From positions 62,001 to 126,000 of the forward strand of contig NZ_JAQBOD010000011.1 of assembly GCF_028288205.1 (NCBI RefSeq): a DNA stretch of 64,000 nt, read 5' to 3'. The DNA comes from Mucilaginibacter sp. Its GTDB lineage: Bacteria; Bacteroidota; Bacteroidia; Sphingobacteriales; Sphingobacteriaceae. The notes under the pieces are model-generated. The model saw nothing but the letters and a program-made list of their open reading frames with translations. It searched no databases and was not told where the DNA came from. Positions 24,512 through 33,387 of this stretch are shown piece after piece (the stretch's first letter is position 1; each line of letters opens with the position of its first letter). The translations under genes and the position numbers were made by a program.

Positions 24512-25109
24512 TTTGGTGTAAAAATATAGGCACTATTTTAGGGTTAAGAATTATGGTGATGGCAATACCACAAAGCGCTCCAAACAAATGCGCGTCATGG
24601 TTAATATTATCTTTTGAATATCTGGAAGCGTAGCTGCAATAAACCATATAAAGCACGCCAAATAAAATAGCCGGAATAGGTATTGGCAATGGCATGATCA
24701 TCAACCTGGTCATGGGCGAATACATGATATAACTAAATACCACCGCGCTAACCGCGCCGGATGCGCCCAGGCTATTGTACCAAAAATCGTTTTTGTGTTT
24801 AGCAACAGATGGCAGATCACTTAAAATTAAACTTGCTATATATAATAAGCCAAATTGCCAGTGGCCAATGTATACTTCTAACTGAAAAGCAAAGAAATAA
24901 TAGGATAGCATGTTAAAGAACAGGTGCATCCAGTCTTTATGTATAAGGCCGCTGGTAAGTAGTGTATATACATACTTTTTTCGGTATACACTGTAAGGGT
25001 GCAGCATCATTTTGCCGTACAAGTTCTCGTTAGAGAACGCCAATAGCGAAGTTGCAATAGTTATAGCAAATATGAATGATGCTACAGGTGCGAATGTTAT
25101 GTATTCCAT
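24480..25109 (-). CDS. Rhomboid family intramembrane serine protease
   Basis: The 209-residue protein has six hydrophobic segments and the rhomboid catalytic dyad: the serine in SLGASGAVSAV (GASG) and the histidine in DAHLFGALCG. The first-loop motif HLFFNMLSYYFF, following W, is the usual HxxxN signature. It would cleave membrane proteins within the bilayer. The start codon directly abuts the stop codon of the M14 peptidase gene, so it is the last gene of a minus-strand run OMP, MmcQ-like, M14, rhomboid. The 3' end overlaps the convergent hypothetical gene by 32 bases. Confidence 0.93.
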   Translation of the reverse strand: MEYITFAPVASFIFAITIATSLLAFSNENLYGKMMLHPYSVYRKKYVYTLLTSGLIHKDWMHLFFNMLSYYFFAFQLEVYIGHWQFGLLYIASLILSDLPSVAKHKNDFWYNSLGASGAVSAVVFSYIMYSPMTRLMIMPLPIPIPAILFGVLYMVYCSYASRYSKDNINHDAHLFGALCGIAITIILNPKIVPIFLHQISGGVQSILH

Positions 25110-26858
25110 TTATTTTTTAAAGTCGAGTTTAGTATCTGTCAATATCCGGCCTATCGGGTAGCGCCTGTTTGTTTTTTCATAATAAGGCGAATTACGGTAA
25201 ACAAATGTTAATTGCTGTTGCGCGCTGTTAGCCAATGCCGGGTTTTTTGCTTTTTCGTCATCCAGTTTCTTTTTCAGTTCCGGGTCCTTTTTGAGCAGAT
25301 CGGCAGCAACTTCCTCAAAAACGTACGATGAGAAGCCTTCCTTCTCATCTAAAACAGAATCAAAAAAGTTCCAGGCAAAAAACGAATCTACACCTGCAGG
25401 CTCCAATGTTTCCACAATATAACGGTTAAGTGGTTGGTTGGTGTATACCACGTAATCGCCGGCGTAAAATTTAATTTTCCCATCAACCGGAATCACTTTA
25501 ACACCTGTATGCAGGTAATGCCCCTCGTAGGGCCGGGTGGGTACTGGTAAATCGCCCAGATAGTATACCTGTAGATCAAGTGTAGTATCATGCGCTAATC
25601 TATGCATCACTACATTATTCAGCTTATACAGGTCAATTATTTTCCCCCATGCCTGTGGTATAACGTAGGCTAAGGGCTTATCAACGGTTTCTGTAGCTTT
25701 ATAATTATCGTAGTATTTAATGGTTCTTGTCCAAGGTTTTGTTTCATCATAATATAAACGCCGCAGCCCGCTTACCTCGCTGGTTTTATACATGGCCGCA
25801 TAACCTTTAAAGGTAATGGTATCTACTTTTGCGCGGTCAAGCTGCCAGTTCATGGCAAAGGTTTTTTGCCTGCTCACCTGCTCATCGGCTTTACGCTTTA
25901 ACTCGCCTATCAGTTTGGCATCACGCTCGTTAATATCAACCAGCGCCTGCATAAAATTATAAGTGGCATAAACTCTTTTGTCAAAAGACTTTAACATATG
26001 TGCCTCTGTTATATAGCTGATGATGTTATGCTGGGCAGTATAGCCTGTGGCGTAACGCGGCGTTTCTAAGAAGGCAACAATACCACTGTCGGGCGTGCCG
26101 CTGCGCCCGCTTTCAACATAAGGAATCATTTCAAATCCGCTCTTTTTCATCCTTTTATATAACTCGGGCGAAAGCGTTTTTGAAGTGTATTCGGCCAGAA
26201 CGGGGTTTTGCTTATCCTTTTGCGTTTCTATCAGCGTCATTACATATTGATAGTCGGCACCGTCACTGGTGTGGTTATCCAAAAATATTTCGGGGTTCCA
26301 GGTATTTACTATCTGCTCAAGCGCAAGTGTATTTCTGCTATCGGCTTTTATAAAATCGCGGTTCAGATCCAAGTTGCGGTAATTCCCCCTGAAACCATAA
26401 CTGCTTGGTCCGTTTTGGTTAATACGGCTAACACCACGATTTAGCGCCCCGTCTATATTATACAACGCTACAATACATATTATTACGTTTTTAGGCAACG
26501 CCTTCTTTTTAAGCAGATCCCGGGCAAACATCATACTGGCATCAATACCTTCAGGCTCGCCGGGATGAATGCCGTTGTTTATCAATAACACCCTTTTATT
26601 TTGCTTTTTGATGAGTGCCGGATCAAAAATCTTATCGCGCGATAAAACAACCAGCGTTAAAGGATAGCCAATATCTGTTGTGCCGTAATTGATCAACTTC
26701 ATTTGCGGATTTATAGCTGCTAACTTTTTATAGTAGGCGATAACCTCATGATAAGTTGCCGTATAGTTTTTATCCTTACTTAACTCGAAGGGGGTTAGCT
26801 GCGCATGCCCTGCGCCAAAAGTAAAACAAGCTAACAGGGCCAATAAAAGATGTTTCAT
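25110..26858 (-). CDS. M14 family zinc carboxypeptidase-like protein, secreted
   Basis: The 582-residue product has a signal peptide (MKHLLLALLACFTFGAGHAQ) and an M14 metallopeptidase domain with zinc ligands in HPGEPEG (HxxE) and, about 95 residues later, in DNHTSDGADYQY. The substrate-binding arginine region is NLDLNRDFIK. A C-terminal beta-rich part of about 200 residues is common in Bacteroidota members. It should act in the periplasm or outside the cell on peptides or peptidoglycan stems. It follows the MmcQ-like gene by 38 bases. Confidence 0.92.
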   Translation of the reverse strand: MKHLLLALLACFTFGAGHAQLTPFELSKDKNYTATYHEVIAYYKKLAAINPQMKLINYGTTDIGYPLTLVVLSRDKIFDPALIKKQNKRVLLINNGIHPGEPEGIDASMMFARDLLKKKALPKNVIICIVALYNIDGALNRGVSRINQNGPSSYGFRGNYRNLDLNRDFIKADSRNTLALEQIVNTWNPEIFLDNHTSDGADYQYVMTLIETQKDKQNPVLAEYTSKTLSPELYKRMKKSGFEMIPYVESGRSGTPDSGIVAFLETPRYATGYTAQHNIISYITEAHMLKSFDKRVYATYNFMQALVDINERDAKLIGELKRKADEQVSRQKTFAMNWQLDRAKVDTITFKGYAAMYKTSEVSGLRRLYYDETKPWTRTIKYYDNYKATETVDKPLAYVIPQAWGKIIDLYKLNNVVMHRLAHDTTLDLQVYYLGDLPVPTRPYEGHYLHTGVKVIPVDGKIKFYAGDYVVYTNQPLNRYIVETLEPAGVDSFFAWNFFDSVLDEKEGFSSYVFEEVAADLLKKDPELKKKLDDEKAKNPALANSAQQQLTFVYRNSPYYEKTNRRYPIGRILTDTKLDFKK

Positions 26859-26896
26859 AAAAGTGATTTAATAAATTATGCCCTTTAAGGTAAGGA

Positions 26897-27256
26897 TTAT
26901 TCAGAAATGCCAATAATTTCGGTCTGAATTTTTTTAGCGAGGCTTTGAAAGATCAGATCATAAGAATGGTCGATCATTTCAAGCAGTTGTTTACGGGTTA
27001 GTGTGCCATTCATGAAAACGGTGTTCCACATTTTTTTATTCATGTGGTAGCCCGGCTGTACTTCTGTATAACGTTCGCGAAGCTCAATGGCAAGTTCCGG
27101 ATCGCATTTTATGTTAAAACGGTCTCCATTGTCTAAACCTGCAATTAAAAAAATTTTACCGCCAACCTTAAATACCAGCGTTTCTTCTCCAAAAGGAAAT
27201 CCTTCGTTAGCGCCCGGCTTTTGCAGGCAATAATCACGCAGGTCTTCAATATTCAA
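26897..27256 (-). CDS. MmcQ/YjbR family protein
   Basis: The 119-residue protein has the CyaY-like fold of the MmcQ/YjbR (DUF419) family: an N-terminal YCLQKPGANEGFPFGEETLVFKV, KCDPELAIELRERY, and a helical end KQLLEMIDHSYDLIF. Members are described as DNA-binding by structural analogy only. It is two bases after the stop codon of the outer-membrane protein gene, so the two genes are co-transcribed. Confidence 0.92.
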   Translation of the reverse strand: MNIEDLRDYCLQKPGANEGFPFGEETLVFKVGGKIFLIAGLDNGDRFNIKCDPELAIELRERYTEVQPGYHMNKKMWNTVFMNGTLTRKQLLEMIDHSYDLIFQSLAKKIQTEIIGISE

Positions 27257-27258
27257 TG

Positions 27259-27987
27259 TTAATTTATTTGTTTGGTATATGATGAGGCGGCACCAAAATT
27301 AAACTTAATGCCAACAACTATTTGACTGTATTGATCTTGCGAATTGTTTTTAAAATGGCTCGGCGGGTCAATATAGCCATCCAGCCCTTCGCCCCAGGTA
27401 AGGTTGTGTATGTAGCCTATATTAATGCCTATAAATGGTTCATCATAGCCATTATATATTTTAAATTCATACCCAAAGCGTATGGGTACAAGCAGGTTGA
27501 GGCTGCTGTTTTTACCGGGAAAAGTATAAGTGCCAATGGGATACCCATCATTAGGGTCAAGGTTGGTGCGCTGTATAAAGGCCATATTATTACTTATAAG
27601 CCCAACACCGGTACCAACGTAAAAATCTTTTACAATTTTCATAAAAAAATCACCCTCATAATCCAGGACCTCACCTAATCCTAAGTCGCCATGTAAAATA
27701 AACGCTTTATACTTATTATCGTATTGCCGCCTGTTGGCATCGGTAATTATACTACCACCCGAAAGCTCTCCCGTCTGAAATTCAAGACCTATAGGCATAT
27801 AGGGCGATAAATTATAATAACCGGTAATATTATATGTTTTGCCCCTGTTGGCTTCTTTCAGGTCGGCATAGGGTTTGTTATAACTGGCAAAAAAGCCAAG
27901 ACCATACTTGGAAAAATTATAGCTGTCCTGTGCTTTTAATGATAGGGCGGAAATAATTATAAGAAAAAGCAGGCTGAATTTTTTCAA
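27259..27987 (-). CDS. Outer-membrane beta-barrel protein, TTG start
   Basis: The product of about 242 residues has a signal peptide (KKFSLLFLIIISALSLKAQ) and alternating aromatic/hydrophobic strands ending in VVGIKFNFG, like small porin-type barrels. No ATG is available before the leader: an in-frame stop lies two codons upstream of a TTG at 27993, and a second TTG at 27987 gives the most natural leader (fMKKFSLLF). I chose 27987. The specific family is not recognised. It heads the minus-strand run toward the M14 peptidase. Confidence 0.8.
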   Translation of the reverse strand: MKKFSLLFLIIISALSLKAQDSYNFSKYGLGFFASYNKPYADLKEANRGKTYNITGYYNLSPYMPIGLEFQTGELSGGSIITDANRRQYDNKYKAFILHGDLGLGEVLDYEGDFFMKIVKDFYVGTGVGLISNNMAFIQRTNLDPNDGYPIGTYTFPGKNSSLNLLVPIRFGYEFKIYNGYDEPFIGINIGYIHNLTWGEGLDGYIDPPSHFKNNSQDQYSQIVVGIKFNFGAASSYTKQIN

Positions 27988-28078
27988 AACCAAATATTAA
28001 TCAATATTTACAAATTATTACAATTAATCATAGATGTACCCCAACTAAATGTACCCCAACTTGTTACAAATATAAGAT

Positions 28079-29332
28079 ATGAACTTTAATTTAAGATTAA
28101 ACTTTTCAGTTATAGACCGTTTTTTGCGCTATGTGGGTATAGATACTCAATCTGACCCCAATTCAGATAGTTATCCGTCAACAGAAAAGCAAAAAAATCT
28201 TGGTAAATTGTTAGTAACTGAACTGCAACAAATTGGGATAGAAGATGCCCATTTAGATGAATATGGATATGTATACGCAACTATTCCCGCTAATACTGAT
28301 AGGCCCGGTATACCGGTAATTTGTTTTTGCTCGCATATGGATACATCGCCCGACTGTAGCGGCAAGGATGTAAAGCCAATAATTCATAAAAACTACCAGG
28401 GGGCTGATATTATTTTACCGGACGACCCATCGCAAATATTACGTATGAACGCGCACCCCGATCTTAAAAACCAAATTGGCAATGATATTATTACAGCCAG
28501 CGGTACCACCTTATTAGGTGCCGATAATAAGGCCGGGGTGGCCGAGATAATGGATGCCTGTTACCAACTCATCAATCATCCCGAAATTAAACATGGCATT
28601 ATCAGGATATTGTTTACGCCTGATGAAGAAATTGGGCGGGGAGTTGATAAGGTAGATATTAAAAAACTGGGTGCTTATGCCGGCTACACTATTGATGGTG
28701 AAAGCGCCGGAAATATGGAAAACGAAACCTTCTCTGCAGACGGCGCCAAGCTGGTTATTCATGGTATAAGCTCGCATCCGGGTTTTGCAAAAGGCAATAT
28801 GGAAAGTGCCATAAAAATTGCAGGACAAATTGTTGCCCGCCTGCCTTATCAATTATCGCCCGAAGGAACAGATAATAGGCAGGGCTTTGTGCATCCGGTT
28901 GGTATTGAGGGGCATGTAGAACAGGCAACGGTTGATTTTATTATCCGTGATTTTGAAGATGCTAAACTGGAGGCACATGCAAATACTATCCGCAAAATTG
29001 CTGACGAGGTTCTGAAAAACTTTCCGAACTCAACCTATGAGCTGCTGGTTAAACCGCAATACCGTAACATGAAAAGCATGCTTGATAAACACCCGCAAAT
29101 TGTTGAGTACGGCATGGAGGCTATTAAACGTGCCGGGCTAAATGCCCAATTATGCAGTATACGTGGCGGCACAGATGGTTCCCGATTATCATTTATGGGA
29201 TTGCCGTGCCCTAATATTTTTGCGGGCGAACACGCTTTTCATGGCAAACAGGAGTGGATATCTGTACAGGATATGCAAAAGGCCGTTGAAACCATATTGC
29301 ATTTATGTATGGTGTGGGAAGAGCGGAGTTAA
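28079..29332 (+). CDS. pepT: Peptidase T (tripeptide aminopeptidase)
   Basis: The 417-residue enzyme is an M20-family aminopeptidase that removes the N-terminal residue of tripeptides in the cytoplasm. Zinc ligands and catalytic residues are seen in CSHMDTSPD, GADNKAG, TPDEEIGRG and IDGESAG, with a final EHAFHGKQEW histidine. Size is normal. Upstream is a 13-base direct repeat (ATGTACCCCAACT, twice, period 16, at about 28033-28061). It is divergent from the outer-membrane protein gene. Confidence 0.95.
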   Translation: MNFNLRLNFSVIDRFLRYVGIDTQSDPNSDSYPSTEKQKNLGKLLVTELQQIGIEDAHLDEYGYVYATIPANTDRPGIPVICFCSHMDTSPDCSGKDVKPIIHKNYQGADIILPDDPSQILRMNAHPDLKNQIGNDIITASGTTLLGADNKAGVAEIMDACYQLINHPEIKHGIIRILFTPDEEIGRGVDKVDIKKLGAYAGYTIDGESAGNMENETFSADGAKLVIHGISSHPGFAKGNMESAIKIAGQIVARLPYQLSPEGTDNRQGFVHPVGIEGHVEQATVDFIIRDFEDAKLEAHANTIRKIADEVLKNFPNSTYELLVKPQYRNMKSMLDKHPQIVEYGMEAIKRAGLNAQLCSIRGGTDGSRLSFMGLPCPNIFAGEHAFHGKQEWISVQDMQKAVETILHLCMVWEERS

Positions 29333-29341
29333 TATCTGGAT

Positions 29342-29989
29342 CTACTCCTTCACCCCATCAACAATAAGCGAGGTATAACCCAGCTTGCCGTCTTTATTCC
29401 GGGGATCATATCTGCGTGAGCGGTGTATCATGCCGCCGTCGGTGGTCCAGTCGGTATAATGGAACTCACCGTTTTCATCCCAATACTCCAGCAGCTCAAC
29501 TTTAAAGCCAGCCTTTTCCAGCCTGCTTTTCATCACGTCATAAGTATATAATATTTTATGGTCATCAGCACCTACGCCGGTTCCGCCTACTCTAACCCAT
29601 TCAATATATTCTTTATCCGGGTTGTTGCCGTCTGGTACAGCTATTCTTAGTCTTCCGCCCTTTTGCAGATAATCATAACAATTTTGGTTTGACAGGCGGG
29701 TTTCTTCATCGGGGATATGTTCCCATACATGCTCTGCCAAAATATTAGTTAAGCGGTTATCGCCAAACAGTCGTTGCCAGTCTGATGCTTTACTTGCATC
29801 AAGGGCATCATATTCAGAAAGTATCCACTCATTAGCAAGCTTAATTTTTGATGAGCCTATGGTTAGCTTCCTCTTTTTTAAAACATAAAAGTTAAACCAG
29901 ATCTCTAATGATCCTTTTATTCTCATTAAAATATGTTTTATCATATACCCGGATATTTTTGTTTTAATGCTGTTTATTGCAAAGCCCAA
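29342..29989 (-). CDS. SAM-dependent methyltransferase-like protein
   Basis: The 215-residue product resembles small class I methyltransferases linked to surface polysaccharide genes. The hallmark part is ILAEHVWEHIPDEE followed by YLQKGGRLRIAVPDG; the first-strand SAM loop is poorly visible (KLTIGSSKIKLANEWIL), so activity is uncertain. The start may be the ATG at 29944 (MIKHILMRIKG). It lies 21 bases after aroK on the same strand and is the last member of that run. It is convergent with pepT, with 9 bases between the stops. Confidence 0.75.
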   Translation of the reverse strand: MGFAINSIKTKISGYMIKHILMRIKGSLEIWFNFYVLKKRKLTIGSSKIKLANEWILSEYDALDASKASDWQRLFGDNRLTNILAEHVWEHIPDEETRLSNQNCYDYLQKGGRLRIAVPDGNNPDKEYIEWVRVGGTGVGADDHKILYTYDVMKSRLEKAGFKVELLEYWDENGEFHYTDWTTDGGMIHRSRRYDPRNKDGKLGYTSLIVDGVKE

Positions 29990-30010
29990 TTATAGGCATT
30001 TATTATCTTT

Positions 30011-30514
30011 TTAAACGGAAAGGCTAACTTCTGCCAAAGCCTCAACAGACAGATCTATACCATTAACAATATAGGTAGCCTGTTCATAAAAAACATCCCG
30101 CTCAGCTAATTTCTCAGTAATAAAAGCTACCAGTTCATCACCATGTAAGCCATGTAATAACGGACGCGTTATTTTACCCTTATCTAACCTATCTGCCAGT
30201 GTTTTGGGTGATAATTTAATATAGATGGTTTTGCCATTGGCATTCATCCATTCCATATTGTCAAAAAAGCAGGGCAGCCCGCCGCCTGTTGATATTACTG
30301 CGTTTTCAGGATATGCTGTTTCCTTTAATATTTTTGATTCCAGCTCACGAAACGAATCCTGCCCATGCACCGCAAAGTACTGGGCTATGGTCATGCCCGC
30401 TTTTTCTTCCAGGATATGGTCAAGGTCCATAAACTCATACCCCAGGTGTGCGGCCAGCTTGCGGCTCCATGTGGTTTTGCCGCATCCCATAAATCCTATA
30501 AAAAATAGCTTCAT
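30011..30514 (-). CDS. aroK: Shikimate kinase
   Basis: The 167-residue enzyme phosphorylates shikimate in the chorismate pathway. The Walker A loop GFMGCGKTTW starts at residue 7, shikimate-binding residues lie in DLDHILEEKAG and ESKILKE, STGGGLPCF is the central motif, and LID-region arginines are in GKITRPLL. I placed the start at 30514 (MKLFFIGFMG) because the ATG then overlaps the stop of the permease by four bases, matching its neighbours; a start at 30541 would add nine unlikely residues. Confidence 0.94.
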   Translation of the reverse strand: MKLFFIGFMGCGKTTWSRKLAAHLGYEFMDLDHILEEKAGMTIAQYFAVHGQDSFRELESKILKETAYPENAVISTGGGLPCFFDNMEWMNANGKTIYIKLSPKTLADRLDKGKITRPLLHGLHGDELVAFITEKLAERDVFYEQATYIVNGIDLSVEALAEVSLSV

Positions 30515-31569
30515 TGTAGTTTCACTCTTGGGTCTATCCAAACATAAACAACATCTACCAAAATATTTATCACCACAAAAATAAAAGCGATAAATAATAT
30601 AGACCCCATTACCACCGGGAAGTCGGACATTTCTAAAGCGTTAACGGTAGTTTTGCCCAAACCATTATAGCCAAATACATATTCTACAAAAAATGAACCG
30701 GCCAGTAGCGAAGCAAACCACGTGGCAATGGCAGTTATAACTGGGTTAAGCGCGTTTTTTAAAGCATGCCTGTAAACAATGGTATTATTGCTTAATCCTT
30801 TTGCTTTAGCGGTGCGGATATAATCCTGACCTAAAACATCCAACATGGCATTGCGGGTAAGCTGTACAATTATAGCAAGCGGCCGTAAGCCTAAAGTAAC
30901 CATAGGTAATATTAAATTCTTCCACGTTATAACCTCGCCTTTAAACGGGTCATAACTATATAAACTGCCAGACATATTTAAACCGGTGTACCTGCTCAAT
31001 ACAAAGCCAAATATCCATGCGATGATTATTCCCGCAAAAAACGATGGGGCAGAAATACCTAAGGTAGAAAAGGCTAAGGCCGAGCGGTCTACCCAGGTAT
31101 CTTTATGCACGGCGCTTAATATGCCTAAAAACACACCGATAACAATTGCAAACAGCATGGCGGTTGTGGCCAGTATTAATGTATTTGGCACCACTTGTAA
31201 TAAAAGGGATGCCACTTCTTTACTGGTTTGATAAGAGCGCCTAAGATATGGCCATTTTAAAGCAACAACCTTATATTGTGAAATAGCAAACAGGGGCACA
31301 TAGTGATATCTTAACCGTTCGGCAGGAGTATTTAAATGGATACCTATTGCTGATAGGTCATTTAAGTAATATGCAAATTGTACCGGTAAGGGTTTATCCA
31401 GCCCAAACTCTTTGCGCACTGCCTGTAATGACTGCACATCAGCGCGCTGGCCCTGCGTCATCCGGGCCGGGTCAACAGGTAAAATATTAAACAAAAAAAA
31501 TACTACTACCACAATACCCAGCATTACCGCCGAGCCATAAAGTAGCTTACGGATGAGGTAACTTATCAT
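30511..31569 (-). CDS. ABC transporter permease, DppB/OppB type
   Basis: The 352-residue inner-membrane protein has six hydrophobic segments and the permease EAA loop (DYIRTAKAKGLSNNTIVYRH). The N-terminus YLIRKLLYGSAVMLGIVVVVF and the loop LPVDPARMTQGQRAD are typical of peptide/nickel permeases. The partner permease, ATPases and binding protein are not here, so it stands alone between a DoxX-type protein and aroK with 4-base overlaps on both sides. Orphan DppB-like permeases of this kind occur in Bacteroidota; partners would be encoded elsewhere. Confidence 0.9.
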   Translation of the reverse strand: MISYLIRKLLYGSAVMLGIVVVVFFLFNILPVDPARMTQGQRADVQSLQAVRKEFGLDKPLPVQFAYYLNDLSAIGIHLNTPAERLRYHYVPLFAISQYKVVALKWPYLRRSYQTSKEVASLLLQVVPNTLILATTAMLFAIVIGVFLGILSAVHKDTWVDRSALAFSTLGISAPSFFAGIIIAWIFGFVLSRYTGLNMSGSLYSYDPFKGEVITWKNLILPMVTLGLRPLAIIVQLTRNAMLDVLGQDYIRTAKAKGLSNNTIVYRHALKNALNPVITAIATWFASLLAGSFFVEYVFGYNGLGKTTVNALEMSDFPVVMGSILFIAFIFVVINILVDVVYVWIDPRVKLQ

Positions 31570-32717
31570 TGATGCTGAAAATATTTTTTTACCAGATGAT
31601 CATAATCAGGCACAGTATGGTAATGCCATTTGTTAACGATAGTTCCGTTTTTAAGCAGGATAATACCTGGGTTAGCACGAACCATTGATTTTAGCGGCAC
31701 CCCGTCGGCATAAAAAATTTCGCTTATTAAATGAAATTTCTTGCCAAACGCAACCGCGTCTGTTGCCGAATTGGATGTTAACAATACGGTACGGATATTA
31801 AAGTTTTGTGTAAGATTTGTAGCCAGCGCGTTTAGGCGGTTAATGGCGCCTTCGTCTGTCTTTTTCAGATCGTACGCCACAATTACCAGGCTGTAAAAAG
31901 GGTTGGCCAATAACTCCTGCGTATAATCATTACGCTGCGCGTCTTGTATGGCAAGGTCGGCAATTTTAGGGCTGAAACCTTTTTTAACCAGTTTGCTTTC
32001 GGGGTTACCAATAACGGCCCAATTGTTATCTTTCCAGATACCTGTTTTAAGGTATTCTTTATCGCTCATGGTTTTGGTTTCGCCGGTCTTTTTGTTTTTT
32101 AAGTTATAGGTTAACTCAAATTCATCAGGCATGGCACCCGGCGGGGTTTTCATTTCGTCAGAAATATTCGCGCCTATTTTATAGGGCAAAAAATCAATTA
32201 TCGGCGAAAAGTTATAGGTATATAAACCAAAGCCGACAGATAGCATAACGGCGGCTATCAACAACCGTTCGCCGATTTTAAAGCTAAACAGGGGCATTAT
32301 ATTTTTCTTGTTTTTAAATAGTACCACAATTAATAGTAGTAACACCAGGTCCTTACTAAAAGATTGCCAGGGTGTTAGCGGTATAGCATCGCCAAAACAA
32401 CCACAGGTTTGCACCACTTTAAAAAACGCCGAATAAAAGGTTAAAAAGGCAAAGAAAATTATAATGAGCAATAAGCCCCAGGCTACTTGTTTGGCCCTAA
32501 CGCCAATTAGTAAAGCAAAGCCTAATATCATCTCTAAAGCGCAAAGCAATACAGCAAAGCTTAGCGCCAATCCGTTTAAAAAAGTGATATGGAAAACCTC
32601 GAAATATTCTTCCAGCTTATAAGAAAACCCCAGTGGGTCATTAGCCTTGATAAGGCCAGAGAAGATGAACAGTAACCCAACACTTATCCTGCAAAACCAT
32701 ATCAAGCTGTTTTTCAT
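31566..32717 (-). CDS. DoxX/BT_3928 family membrane protein with thioredoxin-like C-terminus
   Basis: The 383-residue product begins with four hydrophobic helices of DoxX/MauE type (RISVGLLFIFSGLIKANDP at the start, CGCFGDAIPLTPW in a loop) and ends in a soluble thioredoxin-like domain (about residues 200-380, with YSLVIVAYDLKKTDEG and a NPGIILLKNGTIVNKWHY strand). No CxxC pair is seen in the C-terminal part, but the membrane part has CGC. It may handle thiol redox or quinone electrons. It overlaps both neighbours by 4 bases. Confidence 0.88.
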   Translation of the reverse strand: MKNSLIWFCRISVGLLFIFSGLIKANDPLGFSYKLEEYFEVFHITFLNGLALSFAVLLCALEMILGFALLIGVRAKQVAWGLLLIIIFFAFLTFYSAFFKVVQTCGCFGDAIPLTPWQSFSKDLVLLLLIVVLFKNKKNIMPLFSFKIGERLLIAAVMLSVGFGLYTYNFSPIIDFLPYKIGANISDEMKTPPGAMPDEFELTYNLKNKKTGETKTMSDKEYLKTGIWKDNNWAVIGNPESKLVKKGFSPKIADLAIQDAQRNDYTQELLANPFYSLVIVAYDLKKTDEGAINRLNALATNLTQNFNIRTVLLTSNSATDAVAFGKKFHLISEIFYADGVPLKSMVRANPGIILLKNGTIVNKWHYHTVPDYDHLVKKYFQHQ

Positions 32718-33253
32718 TTTACACCTAATTTTATTAATGCAAATACCGAGTAGTTTAATATATCCTGGTAGTTAGCCTTTATTCCTTCAGATGCAAGTGT
32801 GAGGCCCTTATTGTCTTCTATTTGTTTTACACGCAGCAGTTTCATCAATATCAGGTCGGTTAATGAACTTATGCGCATATCGCGCCAAGCCTCGCCGTAA
32901 TCATGATTTTTTGCAAACATCAAATCCTTTGTTTCCTTAACCTTATCATCAAATAACCGGCTTACATGGTCGGGCGCCAGCTCAATAGCTGTTTCTGCAT
33001 CGCATTCCAGCTGCATCATGGCTATAACGCAATAGTTTACTATGCCAATATATTCGCCGGTAATATCTTCGCCTACTTTTGATATTTTCTTTTCTTCAAG
33101 TGTGCGTATGCGCTGCGCTTTAATAAATATCTGGTCGGTAATTGATTCAAGGCGAAGTATGCGCCAGGCGGTACCATAATCATGGGTTTTCTTCATGAAA
33201 AGCCCCTTGCAAATATTAATTACGGCTTCGTATTCGGCTGATGTATTGTTCAA
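32714..33253 (-). CDS. DUF1599 protein, two tandem repeats
   Basis: The 179-residue protein consists of two copies of the DUF1599 unit, with the shared pattern K-x-H-D-Y-G-x-A-W-R followed by S-[IL]-T-D-x-I-x-[IM]-K-x-x-R at about residues 21-48 and 112-139. Its helical layout recalls nucleotide pyrophosphatase/MazG-like folds, but no function is established. It is first in the four-gene chain leading to aroK and is divergent from folP, an arrangement that I recall as common in Bacteroidota. Confidence 0.92.
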   Translation of the reverse strand: MNNTSAEYEAVINICKGLFMKKTHDYGTAWRILRLESITDQIFIKAQRIRTLEEKKISKVGEDITGEYIGIVNYCVIAMMQLECDAETAIELAPDHVSRLFDDKVKETKDLMFAKNHDYGEAWRDMRISSLTDLILMKLLRVKQIEDNKGLTLASEGIKANYQDILNYSVFALIKLGVK

Positions 33254-33341
33254 GATGTTATAAAGTTTTAATGTTTAAAGGTTAAAATGTTATAGCATGT
33301 GGATGCATTTAGGCCACATCTAAAATCACAAAATCTAAAGT

Positions 33342-33373
33342 AACTTTACAACTTTACAATCTTGCAACTTTAA
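33342..33373. repeat. Tandem octamer array upstream of folP
   Basis: Four 8-bp units: AACTTTAC, AACTTTAC, AATCTTGC, AACTTTAA. The array ends 15 bases before the folP start codon and therefore lies in its promoter or leader. Confidence 0.6.
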
Positions 33374-33387
33374 AACAAAAATAACCA

